A stretch of DNA of 64,000 nt from Flavobacterium aquidurense (GTDB lineage: Bacteria > Bacteroidota > Bacteroidia > Flavobacteriales > Flavobacteriaceae), in NCBI GenBank assembly GCA_900107365.1, contig FNPS01000004.1:310001-374000 (forward strand), given 5' to 3'. A program made the translations under genes and the position numbers. A model generated the notes under the pieces. That model did not search any database, was not told where the DNA came from, and was given only the letters and a program-made list of their open reading frames with translations. Position 1 is the first letter of the stretch. Every line of letters starts with the position of its first letter. Of this stretch, positions 38,195 to 46,735 are shown piece by piece.

Positions 38195-38227
38195 AAAAAC
38201 GCTCTGTGAAAACAGAGCGTTTTTTTT
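38195..38227 (+). terminator. intrinsic terminator after the second aconitase
   Basis: ACGCTCTGT and ACAGAGCGT arms close a GAAA tetraloop and are followed by a run of eight Ts. Confidence 0.92.
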
Positions 38228-38288
38228 AATGCTAAATTTGAATAAAACACCATTGAAATGGATTTTTTAAATTTTAAAAACAGATCAG

Positions 38289-39683
38289 CTAGTTTGTGTT
38301 TTTTGCTAAATTTAATCCTCTTGATAAGACTTTGATCCGATTTGGTTTTGTCGTGTCAAATTCATCCGTATTTATGCTGTATACATTCGCAGTAGCGGCT
38401 GTGGCATAATTTATAAATGTACTTCCTCCTATGATGTATAATTTATTGTCAAAAAAGTACATCGTCGAGGATTTTACACTTAGTTCAACTAAATATTCTT
38501 TAAGCTGTTTTGATTTTGTATCGTAAATACACATTTTTCTGTCTTCAAAGAAATAGATAAAATCTTTATTGGATGTAACTGTAGGATTCTCATAACCGGA
38601 AAATAATTCTCCTTCAGTTTGCCATTTTTCAGTTGTTAAATCAAAGCTTTCAATGTCTAATAGCGACTTTCCGTTGTTTCCTCCAATTAAATAAATTTTA
38701 TCATCAAGTATTACTCCAGATGTTTCTTTTGCAATTGGCATATCGGTAAGTTGATACCAGTAGCCTGAAGTTATGTTGTAGAGATGTACTTTATTTGTAA
38801 ATTCCTTTTGCCCTTTTTCTGTTGCTTTTATAGAGCCTCCTAAAACAATAATATTGTCTTTATAGGAAAAAGAAGCAGCATTGGAGGCCTGATGCGGATA
38901 CGTTTTGTCGATAGTAATGGTTTGTTTGTCAATATCAAACACTTCAATTTCATTTTCCAAGTATTGAAATCTCCCATTTTTAGAAACTTTTTTTCCTCCC
39001 AAAACATAAAACTTATGGTCGTAATAATTAAGGTTATTAAAAGCTCTTTTTTTGAATTTAGATTTAGAAGTTGTCCAGGAATCTTTTTTAATATCGTAAA
39101 TTAACAAATCGCCTTTGTAAAATGTTGACGAATATTGAGCTGCAAGCTCATCAAGATATTTTTGCAAAAATCTAGGGTCTTCTGAGTTAATGTTTTTTGC
39201 TTTTAGAGCATCTAAAGCATTAGATTCATAGCTATCACATCCTCCTACGATGTAAATTTTATCATCTTTAATGCAAGATCCAAAAGAAGAAATAGGGTTT
39301 TTTAAAGAGGATAATTTATTGAAAGCAAGTTTTGATTTCAATTTTAACCTGGCATTGGCATTAATCGTCAATTCCGATAAATTTTCGATTTGATCGGAAA
39401 GAACAACTTTGTAATTTATTTTGTTTAAATCTTCCAGACTAATTTTTAAAGTTGTAAAACCAACATGAGAAAATTCAATACTATCTTTTGTTTTAAAGTT
39501 GGAAGGCAATTTTAGGGTAAATTCTCCGTTTTTATTAGTTAATGTAGTGACATTAAAATTTAGCGCAGCTATATTTACATCTTCTATTTGGAGAAGGTCT
39601 TTTTGAGAAACAACTGTGCCTTTAATATTCTGGGCAATTGAAATTATAGGCGTCAAAAGAAGTAGTAAAAATAGCTTTTTCAT
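38289..39683 (-). CDS. Kelch-repeat protein with carboxypeptidase-regulatory-like N-domain
   Basis: 464 residues. A signal peptide (KKLFLLLLLTPIISIAQ) is followed by a small beta-sandwich of the CarboxypepD_reg-like type (GTVVSQKDLLQIEDVNIAAL, TNKNGEFTLKLPS). From ~120 onward Kelch-type blades are recognisable by repeated IYIVGG / FYVLGGKK / IIVLGGSIK / IYLIGG / LYIIGG motifs, suggesting a six-blade beta-propeller. It is probably periplasmic or on the outer-membrane surface. Such combinations are common in Bacteroidota, with no defined ligand. It has no operon partners. Confidence 0.85.
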   Translation of the reverse strand: MKKLFLLLLLTPIISIAQNIKGTVVSQKDLLQIEDVNIAALNFNVTTLTNKNGEFTLKLPSNFKTKDSIEFSHVGFTTLKISLEDLNKINYKVVLSDQIENLSELTINANARLKLKSKLAFNKLSSLKNPISSFGSCIKDDKIYIVGGCDSYESNALDALKAKNINSEDPRFLQKYLDELAAQYSSTFYKGDLLIYDIKKDSWTTSKSKFKKRAFNNLNYYDHKFYVLGGKKVSKNGRFQYLENEIEVFDIDKQTITIDKTYPHQASNAASFSYKDNIIVLGGSIKATEKGQKEFTNKVHLYNITSGYWYQLTDMPIAKETSGVILDDKIYLIGGNNGKSLLDIESFDLTTEKWQTEGELFSGYENPTVTSNKDFIYFFEDRKMCIYDTKSKQLKEYLVELSVKSSTMYFFDNKLYIIGGSTFINYATAATANVYSINTDEFDTTKPNRIKVLSRGLNLAKNTN

Positions 39684-39926
39684 AAATGGTCAGATTAAAG
39701 TTTGGCTTTGGTTTTTAAAAATACAACTTTTCGTATAAAAAAGGGTATTTTAAAGAATGTTGAATCAACTTTTGTGCCGAGTCTGTTAATTTCAACAAAA
39801 TTAGTTGTTAAAAAATGTGCTTTTTTTACTTTAAAAAGTTAAATTCGCCTACCCCCAAATACAATTCGTTTTTTTAGTTTGAAATAAAGGCTGAACTATA
39901 AATTACGAAGATAAAATAGAATAAAA

Positions 39927-41069
39927 ATGGTTTTTAGAGTAATAATTATATTGTTTTTTTTTAGTGCTGGTGCTTTTTCACAGGAAAAATATATCAAGCA
40001 TAAAATTTCAAAAGGAGAAAATCTTACCGTAATTGCAAAAAAATACGGAGTAAAAGCGAAAGATATTTCAGAAGCAAACCCTAATGCTCCTAAAATTCTT
40101 AAATTAAATTCAATTTTATTAATTCCTAATGCAAACCAAACTCCGGAAATTAAATCTTCAGATATTGTAGCAAGTGCTACTCCCGGTTTACATGAAGTTC
40201 AGGCCAAAGAAACACTTTGGGGAATATCAAAAAAATATAATATCTCTGTTGATGATTTAAAAAAGGCAAATCCTTTATTAGAAACGGAAGGATTAAAATT
40301 GGGCCAACAAATTAATATTCCATCAAAGTCGGTACAAGTTTCAGAAAAGCCAATTGATGATCTTAAAATTGTAACAGATGTTGAAGTAGTTGTTGAGGTT
40401 CAGCCTAAAGAAACAAAATACGCAATTGCAAAAAGATATGGATTGACAGTTGCGGAATTGGAAAAACAAAATCCGTTTATAAAAGGGAAATTACCGGTTG
40501 GATATGTTTTGAAGATTCGTACTTCGAAAGAAAAGGCTGATGCGGCTCAGGCGTTAATGCCGCCAATGAATCCAGCAGTAAAAGATTCTTTATCGATTCC
40601 AAATCAAAATGCTCAGATCGCCGACAATTCTGAAGTTAAAAATGATTCTTCAACTGTTATAAAAATCAGTAGTCAATCAGATTTAATTAACCAATTGGTG
40701 ATGAATGCGATTGATAATATTGGTATCAGATATCGATCGGGCGGAACTACAAAAGCGGGTTTTGATTGTTCGGGTTTAATGATTTCTACCTTTAGCAATT
40801 TTGACATTAAACTACCAAGGAGTTCTATTGAACAGTCTCGAATTGGAATAAAAGTTAATTCTGACGAAGCTCAAAAAGGAGATCTTATTTTTTTCAGAAC
40901 CAACGGAAGACGACAAATTAACCATGTAGGAATGGTAATTGAGGTAGTCGATGGAGAAATTAAATTTGTTCACTCTTCTACTCATGGTGGTGTTATGATT
41001 TCTTCAACAAAAGAGCCTTATTACGAAAGGACTTTTTCGCAAGTAAATCGCGTTTTAGAAAAAATTTAG
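39927..41069 (+). CDS. LysM and NlpC/P60 cell-wall hydrolase
   Basis: 380 residues. After a short signal peptide (MVFRVIIILFFFSAGAFSQ) there are three LysM domains (around KHKISKGENLTVIAKKYGV, HEVQAKETLWGISKKYNI and VEVQPKETKYAIAKRYGL). A Ser/Lys-rich linker leads to a C-terminal NlpC/P60 domain whose catalytic Cys is in AGFDCSGLMI and first His in INHVGMVIEV; the second polar residue lies in KFVHSSTHGG. It binds peptidoglycan and cleaves its peptides in the periplasm. Its last four bases overlap the end of the convergent response-regulator gene. Confidence 0.92.
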   Translation: MVFRVIIILFFFSAGAFSQEKYIKHKISKGENLTVIAKKYGVKAKDISEANPNAPKILKLNSILLIPNANQTPEIKSSDIVASATPGLHEVQAKETLWGISKKYNISVDDLKKANPLLETEGLKLGQQINIPSKSVQVSEKPIDDLKIVTDVEVVVEVQPKETKYAIAKRYGLTVAELEKQNPFIKGKLPVGYVLKIRTSKEKADAAQALMPPMNPAVKDSLSIPNQNAQIADNSEVKNDSSTVIKISSQSDLINQLVMNAIDNIGIRYRSGGTTKAGFDCSGLMISTFSNFDIKLPRSSIEQSRIGIKVNSDEAQKGDLIFFRTNGRRQINHVGMVIEVVDGEIKFVHSSTHGGVMISSTKEPYYERTFSQVNRVLEKI

Positions 41070-41461
41070 TTGTTTAGATAAATTTTATTTCTAAATTCTT
41101 CAATCGGGAAAGGTTTGCCTAAAAAATCGGTAACATATATACTCTCACTGATTTGTTTTATTTCGTCAGGATCTAATGTAGAGGAGAGTACATAAATTTG
41201 ATTGCCATTTTTAAGTTCACTATCTAGTTTGGTATAAGCATTCAAAAATTCAAACCCATTCATAACAGGCATTTGTACATCGAGAATAATAATAATCGAT
41301 GGATAAAGTTTTCTATTAGCCTGAATCCACTCTATTCCTTCTTTGCCATTATTGGTTATATGGACTTCGTCTATACAAAGCACTTTTTTCAGTAACTGTT
41401 TGATGACAAGCTGATCTATAAGATTATCTTCAATTAATAAAAATACATTTTTAACTGGCAT
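41066..41461 (-). CDS. single-domain response regulator
   Basis: 131 residues, only a receiver domain. The acidic pocket is LIEDN near the start, the phosphoacceptor is D61 in IILDVQMPVMNG, and the conserved T/S and K follow in YVLSSTLD and FLGKPFP. With no output domain it probably relays phosphate or controls a partner by protein contact. Its start overlaps the upstream histidine-kinase gene by 11 bases, so it is that kinase's likely partner. It ends by overlapping the LysM/NlpC gene tail-to-tail by 4 bases. Confidence 0.92.
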   Translation of the reverse strand: MPVKNVFLLIEDNLIDQLVIKQLLKKVLCIDEVHITNNGKEGIEWIQANRKLYPSIIIILDVQMPVMNGFEFLNAYTKLDSELKNGNQIYVLSSTLDPDEIKQISESIYVTDFLGKPFPIEEFRNKIYLNN

Positions 41462-42875
41462 AAGCGTATGGTATTGTTACTATGAATTTACTTCCAATAT
41501 TAGTTTGTGAGCTCACAGAAATATTTCCTTTAATATTTTCTACAGCTTCTTTGACTATGTAAAGGCCTAAGCCTGATCCTTTGTTTTTATTTGTACCAAA
41601 GTACATTTCAAAAATATTGTCTTTGTATTCATCATTAATTCCAATTCCGTTGTCAGCTACTTCAATTTTATGAAAACCGTCTATGAAATAAGTTTTGATA
41701 GAAACATACATTTCCTGTTTGTTATTGTCAGCATATTTGATTGCATTTGAGATTAAATTAGAAATAATGATTTTTAATCGTAAGTTATCACTTTGGATCT
41801 CATCTACTAATAGCTCCTTGGTGAACTTGATTCTGTTTGCATTTTCAATATGCATCAACTGAGAAATAGCCTCGTCAAATATTTCCATTAGGCTTACAGG
41901 TTCCATAACAACCTCATATCGCTTGTTTTTAGAATAATCAATAATATCATTAATAAAGCGATCCTGCTTAGCAAGGCTTTGGTCCATTAAATTCAAATAT
42001 TTTTTAATTTGATCTGGGTCGTCTTCTAATTGTGTTATTTCTATGAGTCCTTTTAATGAGGTAATAGGGGAGCGGAGGTCATGTGATGCGCTATAAACAA
42101 AACGATCAAGTTCGTGGTTAACAAGCGTGAGGTTTTCATTCTTAACTTCAATTTCCTTTTTAGAAACAATAAGTCGTTTTACCATTATAGAATAATACGA
42201 GCAAACACTACAAACAATAATCAGAATGAAAATGATATTTGTTATAATAAGTAAGTCTTTAATTTGACGAGTTCCTGCGCCCAGGGTGTTAGAGAAATTT
42301 CGTTCGTTAACAGTAAGTTTGTCACTAATTACGCTGATCTCCTGTAGAAACTTTTGTTGATCACCACTAGTTAGGATATCCTGTTTTATTTTAGCATTAA
42401 TTTGTTGTCCAACAATAAATAATTGAAAAATCAATTTGTCGCCTTGTTCCCATTCATGAATGGCTTTTGCCAGAAATGAAACGTGTTTAAAGTTGTCAAA
42501 TAACCAAATAAGATCATCTAAATCATCTTCATGATTTCGTCCTGTCAAAAATCCTTGTCTCGCTGCTTTGTTATCTCCAACTTTTAAAAGTGTTATTCTT
42601 GCAATTCCATCGCCTTGCGGAACTTTTAATTCTTCTAAATATAATTTCCATTGGTCTGGATCTTTTGTATAGAGATAGGTAATCAGGTGTCTTGAAGCAT
42701 CTTTTTGGCCTTTAGAATAATGTGATTCGCCATTTACATAAGCTCTGTTTGCTGATAAGGTTTTAATAGTAAAAAAATTGATACATATTAATAGGGCACA
42801 AGAAACAAATACAATCAATAATAGAATGAAAACGTTCGCAAAGCGTAATTTCTTAAAAAAATGGAACTTAAGCAT
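41451..42875 (-). CDS. membrane sensor histidine kinase
   Basis: 474 residues. Two membrane helices (VFILLLIVFVSCALLICINFF, given here as two parts around residues 13-35, and ~205-228) bracket an extracytoplasmic helical sensor domain of about 165 residues (CHASE3-like in character, not proved). The cytoplasmic part has the H-box with H265 in SASHDLRSPITSL, the N-box NLISNAIKYA, and the G-boxes EVADNGIGI and GSGLGLYIVKE. It autophosphorylates and is expected to pass phosphate to the overlapping receiver protein. The signal is unknown. Confidence 0.9.
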   Translation of the reverse strand: MLKFHFFKKLRFANVFILLLIVFVSCALLICINFFTIKTLSANRAYVNGESHYSKGQKDASRHLITYLYTKDPDQWKLYLEELKVPQGDGIARITLLKVGDNKAARQGFLTGRNHEDDLDDLIWLFDNFKHVSFLAKAIHEWEQGDKLIFQLFIVGQQINAKIKQDILTSGDQQKFLQEISVISDKLTVNERNFSNTLGAGTRQIKDLLIITNIIFILIIVCSVCSYYSIMVKRLIVSKKEIEVKNENLTLVNHELDRFVYSASHDLRSPITSLKGLIEITQLEDDPDQIKKYLNLMDQSLAKQDRFINDIIDYSKNKRYEVVMEPVSLMEIFDEAISQLMHIENANRIKFTKELLVDEIQSDNLRLKIIISNLISNAIKYADNNKQEMYVSIKTYFIDGFHKIEVADNGIGINDEYKDNIFEMYFGTNKNKGSGLGLYIVKEAVENIKGNISVSSQTNIGSKFIVTIPYAYAS

Positions 42876-43392
42876 AGTTTCGTGTTTGTAGGTTAATAAT
42901 TTGCTTTGTGAATTCTAATGAACATTTAACAATTTTATTACCAGAGAATAATCGATAAGACAGGGTACTTCTTTTATAATATAAAAAGTAAACAATTGTT
43001 AATGAAATTGCTTCCTTTTGCAACTTTTAGCATCTCTTTCAAATTTAATGAAAAAAGATTAATTTTGATTGAATAGTATCAATTTTCTTTTTAATTTAAG
43101 TTTTTATTTTTGTATTATATTGATTTATAAATATTTATGTTTTATTTTTCGCTTTGAATATAAAATATTTAAAAATAGAAGGACTTTAGTAAAAATGAAA
43201 AGGAGCAATGATTTAAGACAATGACCATCTAAAATAGTTGTTTTTTGTTTAATCATTGTATTTGATAAAAAGGTTTGATTTAACGCAAAGAAGATCGTTC
43301 TCTTTAAAATACAGAGACGATCTTCTTACTATATAAATGGTATAAAGGTTTTAGATTAGAATTACTTTGAAAGCAAAGTATACGTTTTTAAG
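42876..43392. other. 517-base AT-rich intergenic region with one hairpin
   Basis: No credible coding sequence or RNA gene was recognised. A hairpin at 43288-43328 has GAAGATCGT-TCTCT facing AGAGA-CGATCTTC with a one-base bulge, which could end the transcript of the minus-strand genes upstream. Elsewhere the stretch is A/T runs. Confidence 0.5.
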
Positions 43393-43914
43393 TTAAGAAT
43401 CTGTTGAAAGATTCTGATCTTCTAATTTTCTTTTATTGATGAATTCGCGGATATTCATAATAAATCCGCCTAACATTATAAGGCTTAGAATTCCCCAGAA
43501 AATTCCCCAATATAAATTTCCGGTTGCATTGTTTTTGTCAATCTCTGCCTTTAAATCGCTTTGTGGATTAAGCGTATTAAAGTTTGGATTTTCTTTTAAA
43601 TAGAAAACTTTTGCCTGACTGCCTTTCGGTAATTTACTGAATGTTTCTTTGCCTTCATAATGTTGATTGTCGACTTCAAAAAAATACTCAAAATCATATG
43701 TTTTTATTGGAAGGCCCGCTATTTTTATAATGTTTTCTTTGTAGATAGGACTAAATGTAGCTGTGGTAAACGTATTCTCTGAAATGATTTTTTGATAATT
43801 GCTAATGACTTTATTATCGCCTCCCTTTATATAATCATTAGTGCAGGTTTGGCAAAATACCAGGCATAATGCAATCATGCCGAGTTGAACAAGCTTTTCA
43901 AAAACTTCTTTCAT
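43393..43914 (-). CDS. DUF3592-like membrane protein
   Basis: 173 residues. A hydrophobic segment lies near the N-terminus (LGMIALCLVFCQTC) and a second near 128-150 (LYWGIFWGILSLIMLGGFIM). Between them is a beta-rich domain ending in KVFYLKENPNFNTL, the tyrosine-x-x-x-NP pattern of DUF3592. No function is known for the family. It heads down a run of minus-strand small genes of similar size; the nearest gene is 70 bases upstream. The short basic tail (NKRKLEDQNLS) is probably cytoplasmic. Confidence 0.62.
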   Translation of the reverse strand: MKEVFEKLVQLGMIALCLVFCQTCTNDYIKGGDNKVISNYQKIISENTFTTATFSPIYKENIIKIAGLPIKTYDFEYFFEVDNQHYEGKETFSKLPKGSQAKVFYLKENPNFNTLNPQSDLKAEIDKNNATGNLYWGIFWGILSLIMLGGFIMNIREFINKRKLEDQNLSTDS

Positions 43915-43984
43915 GCTTTTGGATTTTAATATTTAGGATGTTTAGATAAAAAAATAGTAACCTTCTGCGGCTATATCTATAGAG

Positions 43985-44509
43985 CTATTTTGGTAAATAT
44001 TGGTTAGGATCTTCGTTGTTAAATTTATTTATTATCATTTCTTCTTTAACGAAACTTAATTGAGGCGCTACATCAGTTTTTTGAAATTCCGAGTTCGAAA
44101 TTGTCGAGTTTTTAATTTTAAAAAGAGTAATGCCGAAATATAGTAAGCATCCAATTCCTATTAGGATTAAAAAGATATTCAGGTAAAGTTCAGCTCCCTG
44201 TTTGTCTAAACTTTGCATTAATATAACAAGTGCGAATAAAGGAAATATGATTCCCCAATATTCCATGTTAATCCAGAATAAGCCATGATTATTTTTGAAA
44301 TTTATTTCCTTACCTGTTTCTTTATCAATAAATATTCTTAAAGTTTTATTCCATTTAAGTCCAAATATAAAGCTGAAAACCGCAGCAATATAAAGCGGAA
44401 TAACAAAACTTTGTGTAATATAAGTTTCTGGTAAAATAGGGATGAACAAAAAAATGGCAATAAATAAAATTAGAAGTGAGAGAAATCCTCTTCCTGACCA
44501 AACTATCAT
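43985..44509 (-). CDS. hypothetical integral membrane protein
   Basis: 174 residues, not recognised. Four hydrophobic helices can be seen: SLLILFIAIFLFIPIL, FVIPLYIAAVFSFIFGL, YWGIIFPLFALVILM and FLILIGIGCLLYFGITL, followed by a hydrophilic C-terminal tail of ~35 residues. The initiator region (MIVWSGRGFLSLL) looks like a direct membrane insert with no cleavable signal. It lies between the DUF3592-like gene and another small membrane protein gene on the same strand, so the three may form a loose group. No enzyme motif was seen. Confidence 0.6.
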   Translation of the reverse strand: MIVWSGRGFLSLLILFIAIFLFIPILPETYITQSFVIPLYIAAVFSFIFGLKWNKTLRIFIDKETGKEINFKNNHGLFWINMEYWGIIFPLFALVILMQSLDKQGAELYLNIFLILIGIGCLLYFGITLFKIKNSTISNSEFQKTDVAPQLSFVKEEMIINKFNNEDPNQYLPK

Positions 44510-44597
44510 AATTACTGATTTTAAATTGGAGTGCCTACTACTTTTAAAGTCTTATTTCGGCTTATTTTGACTGGGCATTTTCGATTTAGTTGAACTA

Positions 44598-44936
44598 TTA
44601 TGAATTGGAATTAATTAGTCCTTTAAAAAACTGAATTCCACCAAATAAAATGGCTCCCCAAAATATAAAGCCAATATCAGCAAGAGTTAAAATGGTACCG
44701 CCACAAAACCACAATGCACCATATATCATATCTTTTCTGGCTTTTTCGTGTTTTGCTTCTTGTATTTCTATTTCTACGTTTTCTACGATTAGTCCAGCGA
44801 TATCAGTACTCAATCCTTGTTCTACAAGTTGGTTTTTAGTTTCGTAAGCTGATTTGTTTTCGTTTAAAAGCATATTTGCTGCGAAATTGTAATGATGACT
44901 TGAAACATCCTGAAATTCTACATTAGTGGTTTCCAT
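44598..44936 (-). CDS. hypothetical small membrane protein
   Basis: 112 residues, not recognised. The N-terminal ~65 residues are soluble and helical (NKSAYETKNQLVEQGLSTD, then IVENVEIEIQEAKHEKARKD). The rest holds two closely spaced hydrophobic segments (YGALWFCGGTILTLADIGF and FWGAILFGGIQFFKGLI), which suggests a hairpin in the inner membrane. Codon usage and composition match the neighbours. The start codon lies 45 bases below a TTGG-rich stretch with no clear promoter box. Confidence 0.58.
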   Translation of the reverse strand: METTNVEFQDVSSHHYNFAANMLLNENKSAYETKNQLVEQGLSTDIAGLIVENVEIEIQEAKHEKARKDMIYGALWFCGGTILTLADIGFIFWGAILFGGIQFFKGLINSNS

Positions 44937-45087
44937 AAAGTGGTTGGTTTTTTGGTTGGTTAAGTTTTGTAAATTTGATTTTCAAATATAAATAGTTGAA
45001 ATTGTATAACGTTACGGGAAGACGTAAACTGTTAAAATTTTATTTTTAAAGTGGTTTTTGCTCTTTGTTTGAAGTAGTTTTTGAGCA

Positions 45088-45122
45088 TAAAAAAAACTGC
45101 AATTTTTTAGATTTGCAGTTTT
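45088..45122 (-). terminator. intrinsic terminator of the lipoprotein gene
   Basis: AAAACTGCAA (45093-45102) and TTGCAGTTTT (45113-45122) form the stem; on the minus strand the run of Ts follows. It is about 20 bases past the lipoprotein stop. Confidence 0.78.
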
Positions 45123-45140
45123 ATGTTGGTTTGATTTTAT

Positions 45141-45575
45141 TTATTTTATTCTTTCAAATCCGCTTCCTATGCCGTCAAAATTATTATCGCTAATGGAAAG
45201 TTTACCTTCTTCAGAAATTGTAATTATGCCTTTTGTTACAAAATATCTGTCGTGTGGGGTGGTACTCATATCACAAGTTATATATTTTCCCATTTCTCCG
45301 GTATTAATCGATTCTACCATAATAAGATCATATTTTCCAGTTCCAACTTCTTTCCCGTCTTTAAGTAGAGAAAAAGTGTAGTTTTTCATCAAATTTAATT
45401 GAAGAGTATATCCTTCTGATTCTGGTGTTGAATGAATATTGAAAGAAAAACCTCCATGGCTTCCGATCCAATTCCATTTTCCAACAAATTCTGAATTTCT
45501 AACCTTATCGTCTTCATCAGAACTACAAGAAATAAGACTGATTGCAACAATTAATAGTGTAATAAATTTTCTCAT
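45141..45575 (-). CDS. hypothetical lipoprotein, probably surface-exposed
   Basis: 144 residues. The signal peptide MRKFITLLIVAISLIS is followed by the lipobox Cys at position 17. The residues after it (SSDEDDK) are acidic, like the lipoprotein export signal that sends lipoproteins to the cell surface in Bacteroidota. The mature part is beta-rich (GKWNWIGSHGGFSFNI, YTLQLNLMKNYTFSLLKDG) and resembles small lipocalin-like lipoproteins, without a firm family match. Its terminator is seen downstream and it appears monocistronic. Confidence 0.68.
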   Translation of the reverse strand: MRKFITLLIVAISLISCSSDEDDKVRNSEFVGKWNWIGSHGGFSFNIHSTPESEGYTLQLNLMKNYTFSLLKDGKEVGTGKYDLIMVESINTGEMGKYITCDMSTTPHDRYFVTKGIITISEEGKLSISDNNFDGIGSGFERIK

Positions 45576-45677
45576 GATTTTTGGTTTTATTATAAGATGA
45601 AAGAGTTTTTAATTGGTTGCGTCTGGTTCTATTGTTTTGTAAATTAATTGATTGATTTTTTTTATCTCTTTTGGTAT

Positions 45678-46061
45678 TTAATAAATCTCATGCCAAAAAT
45701 GTCCGCAACCATTTTTGCACTCTGTATTTCTTCTTTCAGTGTCTGTAATCTTAAAGATCCACAGCAATGAAATTATTATTTTGTCATTTTCACTTTTAGG
45801 AAGTAGTGGTAACTTATTAAATGCAATTTTAGTCGGATAGGTTTTTAAAATTATAAGTGGAGTATAAGTTGGTTTTAATGGAATTGTTGCTAGTGCATTT
45901 TGATAAGCTTCTGAGTTATAATCTGTTTTATTTGGAATAGAATTGATTATATAATTACTGAGAGTTACAAAAAGTGATTCAAAATCATATTGTAATAATT
46001 GCTGTAAACCAACATTAAAATCTAATTTATCCTGTGCTACTTTATTGATTATTTCTTCCAC
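45678..46061 (-). CDS. hypothetical small soluble protein
   Basis: 127 residues, not securely recognised; it recalls small DUF5958-type proteins of Bacteroidota, but this is a weak impression. It has a helical N-terminal half (LQQLLQYDFESLFVTLSNYI), a middle segment TPLIILKTYPTKIAFNKLP, and a C-terminus with two Cys and two His residues (ECKNGCGHFWHEIY) that could bind a metal. It starts one base after the end of the membrane-protein gene at 46063, so the two form a tight pair. No enzymatic motif is evident. Confidence 0.55.
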   Translation of the reverse strand: MEEIINKVAQDKLDFNVGLQQLLQYDFESLFVTLSNYIINSIPNKTDYNSEAYQNALATIPLKPTYTPLIILKTYPTKIAFNKLPLLPKSENDKIIISLLWIFKITDTERRNTECKNGCGHFWHEIY

Positions 46062-46062
46062 C

Positions 46063-46446
46063 CTAATTAAATTTTTTGAATATAAAAGCGTCTATAAGAA
46101 AAGGCAAGGCAATCGTTCCAATTGATATAAACAAAGTATAAATGTTGTCAATTTTGTGTCTTGGAAATTTTCCGAATTCTGGTTCTCTCCTAAATAATTT
46201 AAAATAAATATTTCTTGTAGTCTTCTGAAGTATTAGAAAAATAAAAAGCATTTGTGAACCAAAATAACTAAGATATCTCATTTCGTTATTAGAATTGTTT
46301 TCGATCAATATTCCAGTTATTATTAAAAATATTGCAATTGAAATCCAGATAATAAATATTTTTTTAGTGTTTAATTTTTCTATTTGAAATACCACAATAA
46401 ATAGAGGAATTATGAAAATGAGGTAAAGTAAAATATCAATATTCAT
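46063..46446 (-). CDS. hypothetical membrane protein paired with the downstream small gene
   Basis: 127 residues, not recognised. It shows four hydrophobic stretches: DILLYLIFIIPLFIVVFQI, FIIWISIAIFLIITGILI, YLSYFGSQMLFIFLILQ, and TLFISIGTIALPFLIDAFIF. It begins at an ATG inside a short AT-rich region and is followed after one base by the soluble Cys/His protein gene, suggesting translational coupling. The pair could be a small two-component module, for which no immunity or toxin signature was seen. Confidence 0.55.
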   Translation of the reverse strand: MNIDILLYLIFIIPLFIVVFQIEKLNTKKIFIIWISIAIFLIITGILIENNSNNEMRYLSYFGSQMLFIFLILQKTTRNIYFKLFRREPEFGKFPRHKIDNIYTLFISIGTIALPFLIDAFIFKKFN

Positions 46447-46735
46447 CTTTTTTATCTGCTTGTTTATTATGGCTAAAGTATGAAATATCCTCTTGATTTT
46501 TCAAATAATTGCTTCTTACGACAACGAGATTAGCACGAGATAGAGACGGTATCTCCCTATTTAGAAAAGCAAGGCTAATTGGAATTCGGGATTTAAGTTT
46601 TAAAAGGAATTTGACCAAGTATCGGAATTGGAATTTCATTTTTATTAATTGGGAATTGGAATTTTTAAAATTTGGAATCTGAAATTACGAGATTTCTAAA
46701 AAAAGTATATCTTTAACCAACCCAAAACCAAAAAA

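Noticed and set aside
46436..46639. A 67-codon minus-strand reading frame before the permease
   Set aside because: Low-complexity, no recognisable motif, overlaps the start of the neighbouring gene and has no promoter; probably non-coding.
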